Of a stretch of 64,000 nt of DNA, positions 8,975 to 17,906 are shown piece after piece. The notes beneath the pieces are model-generated. The model worked only from the letters and a program-made list of their open reading frames with translations. It did no database searches and had not been told where the DNA came from. The translations under genes and the position numbers were made by a program. This DNA is from Planctomycetota bacterium (GTDB lineage: Bacteria > Planctomycetota > Planctomycetia > Planctomycetales > Planctomycetaceae). Within the stretch, counting starts at the first letter, position 1. Every line of letters starts with the position of its first letter. The stretch is taken from NCBI GenBank assembly GCA_027623235.1, contig JAQBVJ010000020.1:1-64000 (forward strand), read 5' to 3'.

Positions 8975-9547
8975 TCAGAAACCGGTGTCTTCTGCCGCAG
9001 GACCTTGCGAGGCCGAACGGACGACTTCGACCAGCGAGTCGATCGACGGACGGTCCGTCGGGCTGCGGCTGACGTGATGCACACGCACGGTTCCTTCGGG
9101 ATCGATCAGCACGTCACCGCCGAGTTGATTCACGTCGTTGCGGGGTCGCCTCGGTAACCGTCCTCTCGCGATGACCCGGATGAACGCGCTCCAGTTTTGC
9201 GGACCCCAAATCTGCCAGAAACTGCCGCTGCCCATTCCAAACGTGCGGTAGAGAGAACGTGACTCGTCGATCAGCACCGGCCACGGCAAGTCTGTATCTT
9301 CAACGTAGATTGCTGCCCGCTGAGGTGTTTCGAAAGTGACAACCACAACGCACAGCTCAAGCTGATCAATCTCCCCTTTTCGCTGCTGCAACTGCAGCAC
9401 ATGCTCCCGGCACAGCAGTCACATCAGGTGCCGATGAAACACCAGCAATAGCCACCGACCGGCAAATTCAGACAGTCGAACGCTCTCACCGCTAAGACTC
9501 TTCAGCTCTGCATCCGGCGCGGGATCGCCAGGCAGCAACTCAACCAT
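8975..9547 (-). CDS. Peroxiredoxin-like (AhpC/TSA) selenoprotein candidate with in-frame UGA
   Basis: 190 residues if the UGA at 9419-9421 is read as selenocysteine. The start is the ATG at 9547, with AGAGGA upstream. The protein opens as a thioredoxin-fold redoxin: PGDPAPDAEL, then VRLSEFAGRWLLLVFHRHLM. The UGA (codon 43) comes next, followed in the same frame by LLC46REHV. The family normally has Cys-x-x-Cys-Arg-Glu after FxRH, so UGA stands exactly for the first redox cysteine. The downstream frame stays open for 147 codons with conserved-looking content (LPWPVLIDESRSLYRTFGMG, GGDVLIDPEGTVRVHHVS). A stem-loop suited to be a bacterial SECIS follows. An automated caller would split this into two fragments or start at the GTG at 9400. 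A nonsense mutation or sequencing error is the alternative. The gene stands alone; no sel gene is in the window. Confidence 0.75.
9384..9421 (-). promoter_or_regulatory. Candidate bacterial SECIS element downstream of the UGA
   Basis: Reading the minus strand, the UGA at 9421-9419 is followed by the hairpin TGCTGC-AGTT-GCAGCA at 9399-9384. It has six perfect, mostly G-C pairs, and the loop starts 26 bases after the UGA with G in its second position. Bacterial SECIS elements typically put a small loop with an early G about 16-37 bases after the UGA, so this fits. A competing fold pairs CTGCTG, directly after the UGA, with CAGCAG 31-36 bases on, with an inner AGC/GCU stem and AUGU loop. Which fold forms is undecided. 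Confidence 0.55.
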
Positions 9548-9700
9548 TGCCTTGTCCTCTGACGAATCCAATGTGACGTGCAGAATCAAAGCCCGGGGCA
9601 AAAACCAGACAGTCCCCGGCAATTGAAGGACAGCTTGTCACCAGCGTAGAAACAGAACCGTCCTGCTCAGCGCACTATCTGGTTTATCGACTTTCGTTCG

Positions 9701-10918
9701 CTATTGTTTTTCGATGAGACCCGCCATCGACGTGGCGAGGGCATCGCCGAAGCGAACAAAGAATTTTCCACTGCCGAGGTAGTGGTACGGCCGGTCGCTT
9801 CCCACAGCACACCACTCTGCAAAGTGGTTCTGCCAGCCCTTCTGAAACACTTCGAGAGCATCCAGGTCGTACACTTCGTAACTCTCGACCGAGGCCACGT
9901 TGTCTTTGAACTCGGGGGCTTTCGCGGCGTCTCTCTGCCCGACCGACACAGCATTCTCCGCCACCTTCTCCGCGGTAATTCCCGTGCCCATCACGCCGAT
10001 GACGAACGGCATGGTCGGGGCCGCGAACTCTTTCCGAACGTCCTTCACGAAGGTGACCATGTTGCCTCGATAGTTGTCGCGGAACGCGTCCGAGAACTGA
10101 TCGTTGAAGCCCTGGAACCAGACGAACCCAGCCAGGTCGTAGCCTGCCGCCTCGTCGTAGGCCGGGTGGTGAGCCTTCAAATCACCAAGGACCTTTTTGA
10201 CCTGCTCGGTCATCATGCGGTAGTTCAGTCCGGCATCCTGCTTAATCTGTTCCGCCTTGTCGGAGGCCGCTTCTTTCTCGTTCAACTCGTAAGGACCGGC
10301 CGAAGGCGGACGGAAGTTGTAGTGCAGCGACTTGCCGCCCCAGGACGTCTTAATGAGCAGAATCGGAGCGTCGAGTTTCTTCGCGAGAGACATCCCGAAG
10401 CCCAGCTCAGGACCGATCTTGTCGGAGCTCCCGCCGAAGCCGACGGTCAGCGGGCCGGACCGTTGATGACCGTCGGCAATGGACGAGATGTAGACTCGAT
10501 CGGAAACCGCAAAGGCGTTTTTGATCGCCAGTGTCTGCTCATCGTACTTCGCCTCAAGTTCCTTGACCTTTGCCTGAGCGGCGGCGATGGCCGCCTCCCC
10601 TTCGATCGTCTTTTTACGCAGGTCCGTGTTGATCTTGTCCCGTTCAATCCGCGTGGCGATCTGTTCGTCGACGGTCTTTCGTGTGACTGTCATGCCTTTT
10701 TTGAAAACGAGCGAAGCCAGTTTCTGGACCTCCGGCCGTTCGTCGGCGAACAGCCGCGGAATCGTGATGTAGTTGGCGTGGCCGACCATGTTTGATTGCC
10801 CGGCCAGAATAAAGACCTGCAGTTGTTTTGAGTTCGGCTCGCGAGCCGTCGCGACCGCCGAACAGGCGAGTGTCAGAAGCAGTGTCCAAAGGCCGATCGA
10901 CTGGAAGTGACGTCTCAT
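9701..10918 (-). CDS. Exported SASA-domain carbohydrate esterase
   Basis: 405 residues from the ATG at 10918 (AGAGG upstream). Residues about 1-27 form a signal peptide ending in ATAREP-like sequence. VFILAGQSNMVGH then gives the catalytic GQSN motif of the sialate O-acetylesterase (SASA/DUF303) family. A roughly 100-residue charged, helical insertion (ITIPRLFADERPEV to about 145) interrupts the domain. FGGSSDKIGPELGFG, ILLIKTSWGGKSL and DLAGFVWFQGFND carry further family blocks. The likely reaction is removal of acetyl groups from polysaccharides outside the cytoplasm. It is a distant relative of the shorter esterase at 61038-61787. Substrate unknown. Confidence 0.82.
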   Translation of the reverse strand: MRRHFQSIGLWTLLLTLACSAVATAREPNSKQLQVFILAGQSNMVGHANYITIPRLFADERPEVQKLASLVFKKGMTVTRKTVDEQIATRIERDKINTDLRKKTIEGEAAIAAAQAKVKELEAKYDEQTLAIKNAFAVSDRVYISSIADGHQRSGPLTVGFGGSSDKIGPELGFGMSLAKKLDAPILLIKTSWGGKSLHYNFRPPSAGPYELNEKEAASDKAEQIKQDAGLNYRMMTEQVKKVLGDLKAHHPAYDEAAGYDLAGFVWFQGFNDQFSDAFRDNYRGNMVTFVKDVRKEFAAPTMPFVIGVMGTGITAEKVAENAVSVGQRDAAKAPEFKDNVASVESYEVYDLDALEVFQKGWQNHFAEWCAVGSDRPYHYLGSGKFFVRFGDALATSMAGLIEKQ

Positions 10919-11063
10919 AAGTGGAACCTCTGATGAGTTGAGTTTCGACTGGTGGTGCCGGCTGCGAACCTGCCACACGTCAGCACGGAAGTTACACGCC
11001 AGACGGCCGGACGTCTCGTCAGCGCGAATTTCGCAGCGACGGCCGAGCCTTCGTGCAAGAGTT

Positions 11064-12245
11064 CTACCGGCTCAGACTCTGGAGCGCAAAGCACGCATGA
11101 AGTGCCGACCCGATCGGCAGCGCATCCTCGTCGACTTTGAATTTTGGATGATGCACATGATAGGTGCAGCCGGTCGCTTCGTTGCTGACTCCAAGGCCCA
11201 CGAAGCAGCCTGGAACGCGCTCGGTGTAGAACGCGAAATCCTCTCCGCCCATCACGGGCGGAATTTCGTGGACGGCCTCACGTCCCAGTAATTCCGCGGC
11301 AAAGTCCTGGACGTCGCTCCACACGTCGGCGTCATTCACCGTCGGCGGATAAGCTTCGCCGTGAAACTCGACGGTCGCCGAACAGTCATTGGCGGCGGCC
11401 ACCTGTGAAGCCAGCGTCTTGACACGATCCTGAAGCCAGCGAAAGCGGTCCATCGTCAGAGCCCGAATCGTGCCGGACAACCGCACCGTTTCCGGGATGA
11501 CGTTGTAAGCCTCGCCGCCGTGGACCGTCGTGATGCTGATGACGCCTGAATCCAGCGGGTCGAGGTTGCGTGAGATGATCGTCTGCAGTTCGGTGATCAC
11601 CTTCGCCGCGGTCACGACGGGATCGATGCAGAGATGAGGCATCGCCGCGTGCCCGCCCTTGCCGTGAATCGTGATCTCCACTTCACCGGCCGCGGCGAGA
11701 AACGTTCCCGCGCGCGAGCCGATCGTGCCCGTCGGCAGCTTCGGCCAGACGTGCAGCCCGAAGATACGCTCAACGCCGGGGTTATCGAGTACCCCTTCGT
11801 CGCGCATTCGTTTTCCGCCGGCACCGCCTTCTTCGGCCGGCTGAAACAGCAACCGCACCGTGCCCCGCAGTTCCGACTCGCGTTCGCGCAGCAGCTTCGC
11901 CGCGCCGAGCAGCATCGCCGTGTGACAGTCGTGGCCGCAGGCATGCATCTTTCCGTCGACCTCGCTGCGAAACGGCACATCGGTCTCTTCGTGAATTGGC
12001 AGCGCGTCCATGTCCGCCCGCAGCGCGATGCACGGCGACTCGCCGGTTCCCAGAGTCGCGACCACTCCGGTGACCGCGATCCCTCGCTCATAGGCGATGC
12101 CGAGCTGGTCGAGAGTGTCGCAGACAAGCTGGCTGGTCTTGACCTCCTCATACATCAATTCGGGAAACCGATGGAGCGTGCGTCGAAGGCCGACAATCCA
12201 GTCGGACTGAGCACGGGCATCTGCGAGAACCTGCTGGAAGGACAT
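11064..12245 (-). CDS. M20-family amidohydrolase (N-acyl-amino-acid/hippurate hydrolase type)
   Basis: 393 residues from the ATG at 12245 (GGGAG upstream). This is a zinc-dependent amidohydrolase of the M20D group, which cleaves N-acyl or N-benzoyl groups from amino acids. Visible motifs are LHRFPELMYEE near the N-terminus, ALRADMDALPIHEE (active-site Asp), MHACGHDCHTAML (metal-binding Cys and His), FQPAEEGGAGGKRM (catalytic Glu pair) and, near the C-terminus, MGGEDFAFYTERVPG. The dimerisation lid domain lies between about 180 and 300. Length and motif order are normal. No signal peptide is visible, so it should be cytoplasmic. Its natural substrate cannot be read from the sequence. Confidence 0.9.
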   Translation of the reverse strand: MSFQQVLADARAQSDWIVGLRRTLHRFPELMYEEVKTSQLVCDTLDQLGIAYERGIAVTGVVATLGTGESPCIALRADMDALPIHEETDVPFRSEVDGKMHACGHDCHTAMLLGAAKLLRERESELRGTVRLLFQPAEEGGAGGKRMRDEGVLDNPGVERIFGLHVWPKLPTGTIGSRAGTFLAAAGEVEITIHGKGGHAAMPHLCIDPVVTAAKVITELQTIISRNLDPLDSGVISITTVHGGEAYNVIPETVRLSGTIRALTMDRFRWLQDRVKTLASQVAAANDCSATVEFHGEAYPPTVNDADVWSDVQDFAAELLGREAVHEIPPVMGGEDFAFYTERVPGCFVGLGVSNEATGCTYHVHHPKFKVDEDALPIGSALHACFALQSLSR

Positions 12246-12331
12246 GTCAAAAGCTCCCAATGCTGTTCGAAAAGACTGGCCGCGCACCGTCGGGTGCGGG
12301 GCCGAAAGGCGACGGATGATCGCCACGGTTT

Positions 12332-14593
12332 TTACGGCTTCAGCTGTTTGATCCAGGTTCGGATCAGCTCGACCGACTCATCATCGCGAACGCTGGATCC
12401 GATGTGAGGCATCCGGCCGAGTCCGAGGAGTTTCATGCGATGATGAATCAACGATCGATCCGGATCACCCGGAACGAGAAGACGCGGGTCATTCTGCAAC
12501 TCAAACGTTCCCTGGCCGGGTCGCACGTCGAGCGTTCCTGTCTCTCCGACGGGAAGCGTCGAGAGGAGCTGAAAGTCCGCATTGCCACCGCCCCATTTTC
12601 GATGGCAGTGAGAACAGTTTGCGTGGAGGTAAGACCGTGCGCGGCTCGCAAGACTTTCTGTGGAATCGTGGTAGTCAGACAGCCGACGCAGCTTGTCCGC
12701 CGCTTCCGGAATCGCTTTGTCGAACACTCCGATTTCGTTGAGGTGCTCGATCTGATTCTTTCGGCCAATGTCCTTGCCGTAGTCGAAGCTGCGGTTCATC
12801 TGCTCGGTGCTGACTCCCAGAACGTATCTCGCCGCCATCGTGTGACACAGCGTGCATTCGGTTCGGCTGGGAAAATGCCACGTCTGCTTGCGGACTCCGC
12901 CGGGCGCGCTGGCATCGCGAATTTCGTAGGTTCGATCGAGCCCTTTCGATTCCAAAAGGAAGGCGTCGGTCTGCTCTTTGTTCCAGACGTACGTGTAGCC
13001 TCGCCACACCTGAGCCCCGTACTCGTTGTCCTTCCCGTCCATTTTCTTGTGATGCAGCAATCGCGTTTCCAGCCGCTGCCGACTGGCCGGATTGCCGGCT
13101 TCCATGTCCAGTGAAAAGGTTTTCACGAGAACCGTGCCATCCGGAAACCGCCAACTCGGTTGCGATCCGGGAGCCGGCTGTGGATACGTGACCGCGTCGA
13201 ATTCCACCTGCGACGCACCTGGAATCGCCAGAAACCGATCCTTGTGAGCGTGATCGGACCACAGCGGAGCGATCACGTCATACGGAATGACTCCCGTCGC
13301 CGGAGAATGTTTCGCCGTGGATGTGAACAGACCGGTCTCGCTCAGCTTCTGAGGAAATGGCGGTTCCACTTCTTTAACCGGCGGGGCAAGTGCGAGCTCG
13401 TGCAACTGGCCGCCCGCGAAGTCGACGATGAAGATCTCTCCGTCGGGAGTCTGTCCAAACTCCACCGCTCGCAACTGGACGTCGCACAGTTCGAAATTCG
13501 CGGCGACGGTCTGCTTCTTCGCATCCCACTTCAGTGCCCAGATCTTGCCCGTGTCGTAGTCACCGTAAATGTAGTGACCTCGCAGTTCCGGCAGCCGCGT
13601 GCCGTGATAAACGAAGCCGCCGGTGATCGATCGAAAATCGTGATGAGGGTGCTCGACGATCGGCTCGATGAATTCGCTCGGACCTTTGGGCCGCTCCGGC
13701 CGGAACGGGTGCCGGCCTTCCCGGACACTCCAGCCGTAATTGCCGCCGCGCTGGATGATGTAAACCATCTCCCACAGGTCCTGCCCGACTTCGCCGGCCC
13801 ACATCGTTCCGTCGGCCGAGTCCCAGCTGAACTTCCAGATTTGGCGATGACCGTAAGACCAGATTTCCGGGCGAGCATTTGCGACGCCGACGAACGGGTT
13901 GTCTTTGGGAATGGCGTACGGCAAGTCGCCGGACTGATGATCAACGTCCAGCCTGAGGATCGAGCCAAACAGGTCGCTGATGTCCTGTCCGGTTTCCCGC
14001 TGATCCGCGATGCCGCTGCCATCGCCGGTTGCCAGATACAGAAACCCATCCGGGCCAAACCGAAGACAGCCGCCGTTGTGACCACCGTTCGGCCACTCGA
14101 TCAGAATCCGCTCCGATCCAGGATCCGCCGTCATCTTTGATCGGTCACTCACAAGAAACTCAGAGACGCGGGTGCCCTTGTCCGTCGGTGTTCCGGGATC
14201 GGGAAGAGACGTCACATAGAACTTTCCGTTGCTCGCAAACTCCGGATGAAAAGCGAGCCCCATGACCGTCCGCTTTAACTCCAGCAGCAGGGTCCGATCC
14301 TTCGTGGCGAGCTCATTCGGAAACGTGAAGATCTTTCCGTACCGCTCGGCAATGCCAATCCGGTCGAGCTCCGGCACGACGGCGAACGCCAGCGGCTCAT
14401 CGAACTTCAAATTCGAGAACGCAACCTCAGTGACGTACTTCGCTGGCGGATCCGGTGAGCCGACAACGTTCGACGTCGTCCACAGCGCGCGGTCGCCGGT
14501 CGCGTAAGTCTGCGCCGGATCAGCCGACCTGGCGACCAGCGGAATTGCGGAGTGAATTGCCGCGACGACTGCTGCGAAATGAATCCATCGCAT
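12332..14593 (-). CDS. Exported PQQ-type sugar dehydrogenase fused to cytochrome c-like domain
   Basis: 753 residues from the ATG at 14593, with a signal peptide (MRWIHFAAVVAAIHSAIPLVARS). The glucose/sorbosone dehydrogenase beta-propeller occupies roughly residues 60-420: VMGLAFHPEFASNGKFYV, NGGHNGGCLRFGPDGFLYLATGDG and IWSYGHRQIWKFSWD are family blocks. The C-terminal half carries two CxxCH heme motifs, CTLCH (about 605) and CSHCH (about 690). It would oxidise a sugar in the periplasm and pass electrons to its own heme domain. PQQ use is inferred from the fold. Close in plan to the protein at 24593-27796, but without that protein's extra C-terminal heme-binding module. Confidence 0.83.
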   Translation of the reverse strand: MRWIHFAAVVAAIHSAIPLVARSADPAQTYATGDRALWTTSNVVGSPDPPAKYVTEVAFSNLKFDEPLAFAVVPELDRIGIAERYGKIFTFPNELATKDRTLLLELKRTVMGLAFHPEFASNGKFYVTSLPDPGTPTDKGTRVSEFLVSDRSKMTADPGSERILIEWPNGGHNGGCLRFGPDGFLYLATGDGSGIADQRETGQDISDLFGSILRLDVDHQSGDLPYAIPKDNPFVGVANARPEIWSYGHRQIWKFSWDSADGTMWAGEVGQDLWEMVYIIQRGGNYGWSVREGRHPFRPERPKGPSEFIEPIVEHPHHDFRSITGGFVYHGTRLPELRGHYIYGDYDTGKIWALKWDAKKQTVAANFELCDVQLRAVEFGQTPDGEIFIVDFAGGQLHELALAPPVKEVEPPFPQKLSETGLFTSTAKHSPATGVIPYDVIAPLWSDHAHKDRFLAIPGASQVEFDAVTYPQPAPGSQPSWRFPDGTVLVKTFSLDMEAGNPASRQRLETRLLHHKKMDGKDNEYGAQVWRGYTYVWNKEQTDAFLLESKGLDRTYEIRDASAPGGVRKQTWHFPSRTECTLCHTMAARYVLGVSTEQMNRSFDYGKDIGRKNQIEHLNEIGVFDKAIPEAADKLRRLSDYHDSTESLASRARSYLHANCSHCHRKWGGGNADFQLLSTLPVGETGTLDVRPGQGTFELQNDPRLLVPGDPDRSLIHHRMKLLGLGRMPHIGSSVRDDESVELIRTWIKQLKP

Positions 14594-14928
14594 TGCCAAG
14601 CCCTCGATGATGTCGGTGATCTGTGAGCCAGTTCCGGTGTGACTGCCGGAAGGCAACGCCACTAGAACCTAGTGTCAGAAAAACTATCCAAACTGCAACC
14701 CGGCACCATCCGCCGGTTGCCCGAAGTGCTCAACGCGGCCGGGTACGAGGCGAAGTCGACAGCAGCTGACGACGTCTCGGCGGAACTATATTCGGAATGA
14801 GTTTGCCGCGTCCGCGAAGGCGACTTCACGGGCGCCGGGTTCGTTGCGGGGTCGTCACGATTTCTCCCGAGGCCTGATCCGGGTACGGTGGTGAGGTCCG
14901 CACAGTTTCCGTTCACATCGGACCCAGC
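14594..14928. other. Intergenic region between divergent dehydrogenase and transporter genes
   Basis: 335 bases between genes read in opposite directions, so both promoters are expected here. The only possible content is the short plus-strand frame listed separately at 14672-14800. No repeat or strong hairpin is seen. Confidence 0.4.
14672..14800 (+). CDS. Possible very small protein (42 residues), unrecognised
   Basis: A GTG-initiated frame reads SEKLSKLQPGTIRRLPEVLN and continues AAGYEAKSTAADDVSAELYSE to a TGA. The composition is like a soluble amphipathic helical protein rather than noise, and most third codon positions are G or C. There is no convincing ribosome site before the GTG and I know no family. 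It could equally be a chance frame or the tail of a decayed gene. Confidence 0.2.
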   Translation: MSEKLSKLQPGTIRRLPEVLNAAGYEAKSTAADDVSAELYSE

Positions 14929-16254
14929 ATGACGGCAGGCTCCATGCAACGCACTCAGGTCCGGTTTCAGTTGTCGATCTGGCTGGCCGTTGCGGCCGCA
15001 CTGGCTTACCTCTGCCGGACCAGCATCAGCGTTGCCGAGAAGACCATCCGGGCGGACCTCGATCTCAGCGAAGACATGATGGGCTTCATCATGGGGCCGG
15101 CGTTTTTCTGGTCGTACGCTCTCGCTCAGATTCCCGGCGGATGGAGTGGCCAGAGATTCGGGTCGCGACGGATGCTGCCAATTCTGTCCGTCGCATTTTC
15201 GGCGGCCGTCGCGCTGATGGGATTTGCTCAGGGAGCGGCGTCGCTGCTGGCAGGACGGATCGTCAACGGAGTCGCTCAGGCCGGACTGTTTCCGTGCTCG
15301 GCGTTGTCGATTGCGAAGTGGCACCCGCAGGCGGAGCGAGCTCTCGCCAGCGGCATTCTCGGTTCGGCGATGTCCGTCGGAGCGGCCGTGGGCGCGGCAC
15401 TCACGGGAGAGCTGCTGTTTGTTCTGAACTGGCGAGTCATTTTTTTCCTGTACGCCGTGCCGGGAATTGTCTGGGCATTTTTGTTCTACGGCTGGTTTCG
15501 AGAGACACCCCCGGAGCATTCCGGAGTCAACCAGGCAGAGGCGGACTGGATTGCGGGTGCCGCGGCCAACGACGGCGAACCGTCGAATCTGCCCAAAGCC
15601 TCTCCGGTTCCCTGGGTGAAGATCCTGACGAGTCTGACTCTCTGGAAGATCTGCGGACAGCAGTTCTTCCGCGCCGCCGGACAGGTTTTCTTCGCGAGCT
15701 GGTTTGCAACGTACCTTCAGGAATCCCGTGGCGTTTCAACGGCGCAGTCCGGCTGGCTGCTGACGATTCCTCTGATCTGTACGGTCGCCGCTTCGCTGAT
15801 CGGCGGTGTTCTCTCCGACGCGATCTTTCGTAGGACGAAGAACCTCACGCTCGCTCGATCGGGCCTCGCCAGTTTCAGCCTGACGATATGCGCGGCCCTC
15901 GTCTTCAGCGCGTTCTTTGTCGAAGACGCCAGGATGGCGACCATCGTGATTGGAGCTGGAGCGTTTTTGGGCGGCATCGCCGGGCCCTGTGCCTACGCCT
16001 CGAGCATGGACATCGGCGGGCGGAATGTCGGGGCGGTTTTCAGCACGATGAACATGATCGGAAACTTCGGTGCAGGGCTGCTTCCGGTTGCCACACCAAC
16101 GTTTCGAGTCTGGGTTGCGGAGACACCCTGGGCTCTCAACCTGGCCGGCGGAAACAGCTGGAACGCCGTGCTGATCCTGTTCGGGTCGATGTACTTTCTG
16201 GCGGCTGTTTGCTGGGCTACGCTCCGAGTGAGGGAAGGCTCGCTGGATTCGTAA
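14929..16254 (+). CDS. MFS transporter, anion:cation symporter-like
   Basis: 441 residues with about twelve hydrophobic segments. The loop after helix 2 carries GGWSGQRFGSRR, the MFS motif A region (usually G-x3-D-R-x-G-R-R). YLCRTSISVAEKTIRADLDLS in the first helix and following loop resembles the anion:cation symporter (glucarate, hexuronate or phthalate) subgroup, as does WFRETPPEHSGVNQAEADWI in the central loop. It lies 62 bases before the ceramidase-like gene in the same direction and could share its transcript. The first ATG (14929) is taken as start; the ATG at 14944 is an equal alternative. A sugar acid or other organic anion is the likely cargo, but this is inference from the subfamily. 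Confidence 0.8.
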   Translation: MTAGSMQRTQVRFQLSIWLAVAAALAYLCRTSISVAEKTIRADLDLSEDMMGFIMGPAFFWSYALAQIPGGWSGQRFGSRRMLPILSVAFSAAVALMGFAQGAASLLAGRIVNGVAQAGLFPCSALSIAKWHPQAERALASGILGSAMSVGAAVGAALTGELLFVLNWRVIFFLYAVPGIVWAFLFYGWFRETPPEHSGVNQAEADWIAGAAANDGEPSNLPKASPVPWVKILTSLTLWKICGQQFFRAAGQVFFASWFATYLQESRGVSTAQSGWLLTIPLICTVAASLIGGVLSDAIFRRTKNLTLARSGLASFSLTICAALVFSAFFVEDARMATIVIGAGAFLGGIAGPCAYASSMDIGGRNVGAVFSTMNMIGNFGAGLLPVATPTFRVWVAETPWALNLAGGNSWNAVLILFGSMYFLAAVCWATLRVREGSLDS

Positions 16255-16316
16255 TCGCCATTCCCGTCCCTGCTGCCCTCGGGTGTGAAGGGACCTTTTG
16301 AAACCTGGAGTCACTC

Positions 16317-17792
16317 ATGACCGCTGCCGAATCGCAAACGACCGTCAACTTCCCGCAAAGCCGCTGCCTGGCCGGCGTCGCTCAGATCGATGTCACTCCG
16401 CCGGTCGGCATCTACCATCGCATGTGGGGAGCGGCGAAGCACGACGTCGCAACGGGAGTTCATCGACCACTCACGGCCACAGTATTGACGCTCGCACCGC
16501 ACGGCGCGTCCGACTCGCCGGCGGTCTTCGTCGCGCTGGATCACTGTCTGCTCTGGGGCGAGGAGATGGAGGCGTTTCTCGACTCGGTCAGCCGGCAGGC
16601 AGCGGTCGATCGAAATTCCATCGTCGCGTTTTTTTCGCACACTCACGCCGCCGGCCTGATGGGGTTTGAGCGAGTCAGTCTTCCGGGCGGCGAGTTGATT
16701 CCTCCGTACCTCGATGAGCTGGCGACGAAAGTCGCGGGCGCGATTCGCGAGGCATCATCCGGCGTGACTGCCAGTGTCGTGGGCTTCGCAACAGGCCGCT
16801 GCAATCTCGCGCAGAACCGCGACTTTTTCGACGACGAGGCGGACCGCTTCGTCTGTGGCTTCAACCCCGGCGGCATGACCGATGACTCGGTGCCGGTCGC
16901 CCGGGTTTTCAACGAGGCGTCCGGCAAAACTCTCGCGACGATGATCAACTACGCGTGCCACCCCACGACGCTTGCCTGGGACAACACGCTCATCAGCCCT
17001 GACTATGTCGGCGCGATGCGGGAAGTCGTCGAGACTGCCACCGATGCGCCGTGCTTTTTCATTCAGGGAGCATCAGGCGACATCGGTCCTCGCGACGGAT
17101 TCGTCGGGGATGTCGAAGTTGCAGATCGGAATGGACGTCAGCTGGGTTACGCGGCGCTGTCGGCTCTGGAAAGCCTTCCTGCGAACACCGCCGGCGGGTC
17201 GAAGATGACCTATACGGGAGCTGTGATTTCAGGAGCGACGATCGGGACCTGGCAGACTCGGGCCGTCGAAGAACAACGAGCGACTGCCCTGGCCGCCTGG
17301 CGTTACCGGGAATCGACCGTCGAACTGCCTTACCGGAAAGACCTGCTGACTCGCGAGGATCTGGAAAGAGACCGCGAACACTGGTCGGCCGAGGAACAGA
17401 AGGCGCGCGACGGTGACAACCTGGCGGCGGCGGCAGACGCCCGGGCCATGATCGAAAGGATGACCCGCCGACTGGTCCGGGTTCGCGACATCCCGCCAGG
17501 CAACTGTTACCCGTTTCGAATTCGGCTCTGGCTGCTGGGCGACGTCGTGTGGGTTGTGCTCGAAGGCGAACACTACAACGTGTTGCAGCGAACGATCCGC
17601 GAGAGCTTTCCGGGGCGAGCGGTCGTCGTGGCAACCCTCGCCAACGGATCGCGGTGCTGGTACCTCCCGGATGAGTCGTCCTACGGAAAAGGGCTCTACC
17701 AGGAAGATGCGTCCATCCTGGCGAAAGGCTGCCTGGAAATTCTGGCGGCCGCGATCATCGACGAGGTATCAACGATCCTCCGCGAGGATTGA
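16317..17792 (+). CDS. Neutral/alkaline ceramidase-like protein
   Basis: 491 residues, started at the ATG with GGAG seven bases before it. It begins CLAGVAQIDVTPPVGIYHRM, the standard opening of the neutral/alkaline non-lysosomal ceramidase N-terminal domain. It continues with VFVALDHCLLWG, the metal-site-like FFSHTHAAG and a second His region in INYACHPTTL. Planctomycetes carry many copies of this family with unknown substrates, so amidase activity on ceramide should not be assumed. No signal peptide is evident, so this copy appears cytoplasmic. The C-terminal part (about 320-491) is shorter than in true ceramidases. It follows the MFS gene closely, hinting at uptake and breakdown of one compound. 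Confidence 0.72.
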   Translation: MTAAESQTTVNFPQSRCLAGVAQIDVTPPVGIYHRMWGAAKHDVATGVHRPLTATVLTLAPHGASDSPAVFVALDHCLLWGEEMEAFLDSVSRQAAVDRNSIVAFFSHTHAAGLMGFERVSLPGGELIPPYLDELATKVAGAIREASSGVTASVVGFATGRCNLAQNRDFFDDEADRFVCGFNPGGMTDDSVPVARVFNEASGKTLATMINYACHPTTLAWDNTLISPDYVGAMREVVETATDAPCFFIQGASGDIGPRDGFVGDVEVADRNGRQLGYAALSALESLPANTAGGSKMTYTGAVISGATIGTWQTRAVEEQRATALAAWRYRESTVELPYRKDLLTREDLERDREHWSAEEQKARDGDNLAAAADARAMIERMTRRLVRVRDIPPGNCYPFRIRLWLLGDVVWVVLEGEHYNVLQRTIRESFPGRAVVVATLANGSRCWYLPDESSYGKGLYQEDASILAKGCLEILAAAIIDEVSTILRED

Positions 17793-17906
17793 GCCGCCTC
17801 AGGCGACGATGGCAGTTCACTAACGCTGGTGAATTTCCGGAATCAGCGAGACATCGTCGGCTCTCCGGGGTTCATCGAACCTGTCCGTTCTAGAGAGGCT
17901 CATTGC

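Noticed and set aside
8975..9400. A separate 141-residue gene starting at the GTG at 9400
   Set aside because: It is the same frame as the upstream redoxin start and begins in the middle of the redox motif. It lacks the N-terminal thioredoxin-fold strand, so one gene read through the UGA is the better model.
9419..9622. A 67-residue protein ending at the UGA
   Set aside because: It would stop at the catalytic position of the redoxin and lose the second Cys. The ATG at 9622 also has no ribosome site, unlike the one at 9547.
14662..15519. Long minus-strand open frame opposite the MFS gene
   Set aside because: It is antisense to a clear transporter and has Arg/Ser/Gln-rich composition with no domain.
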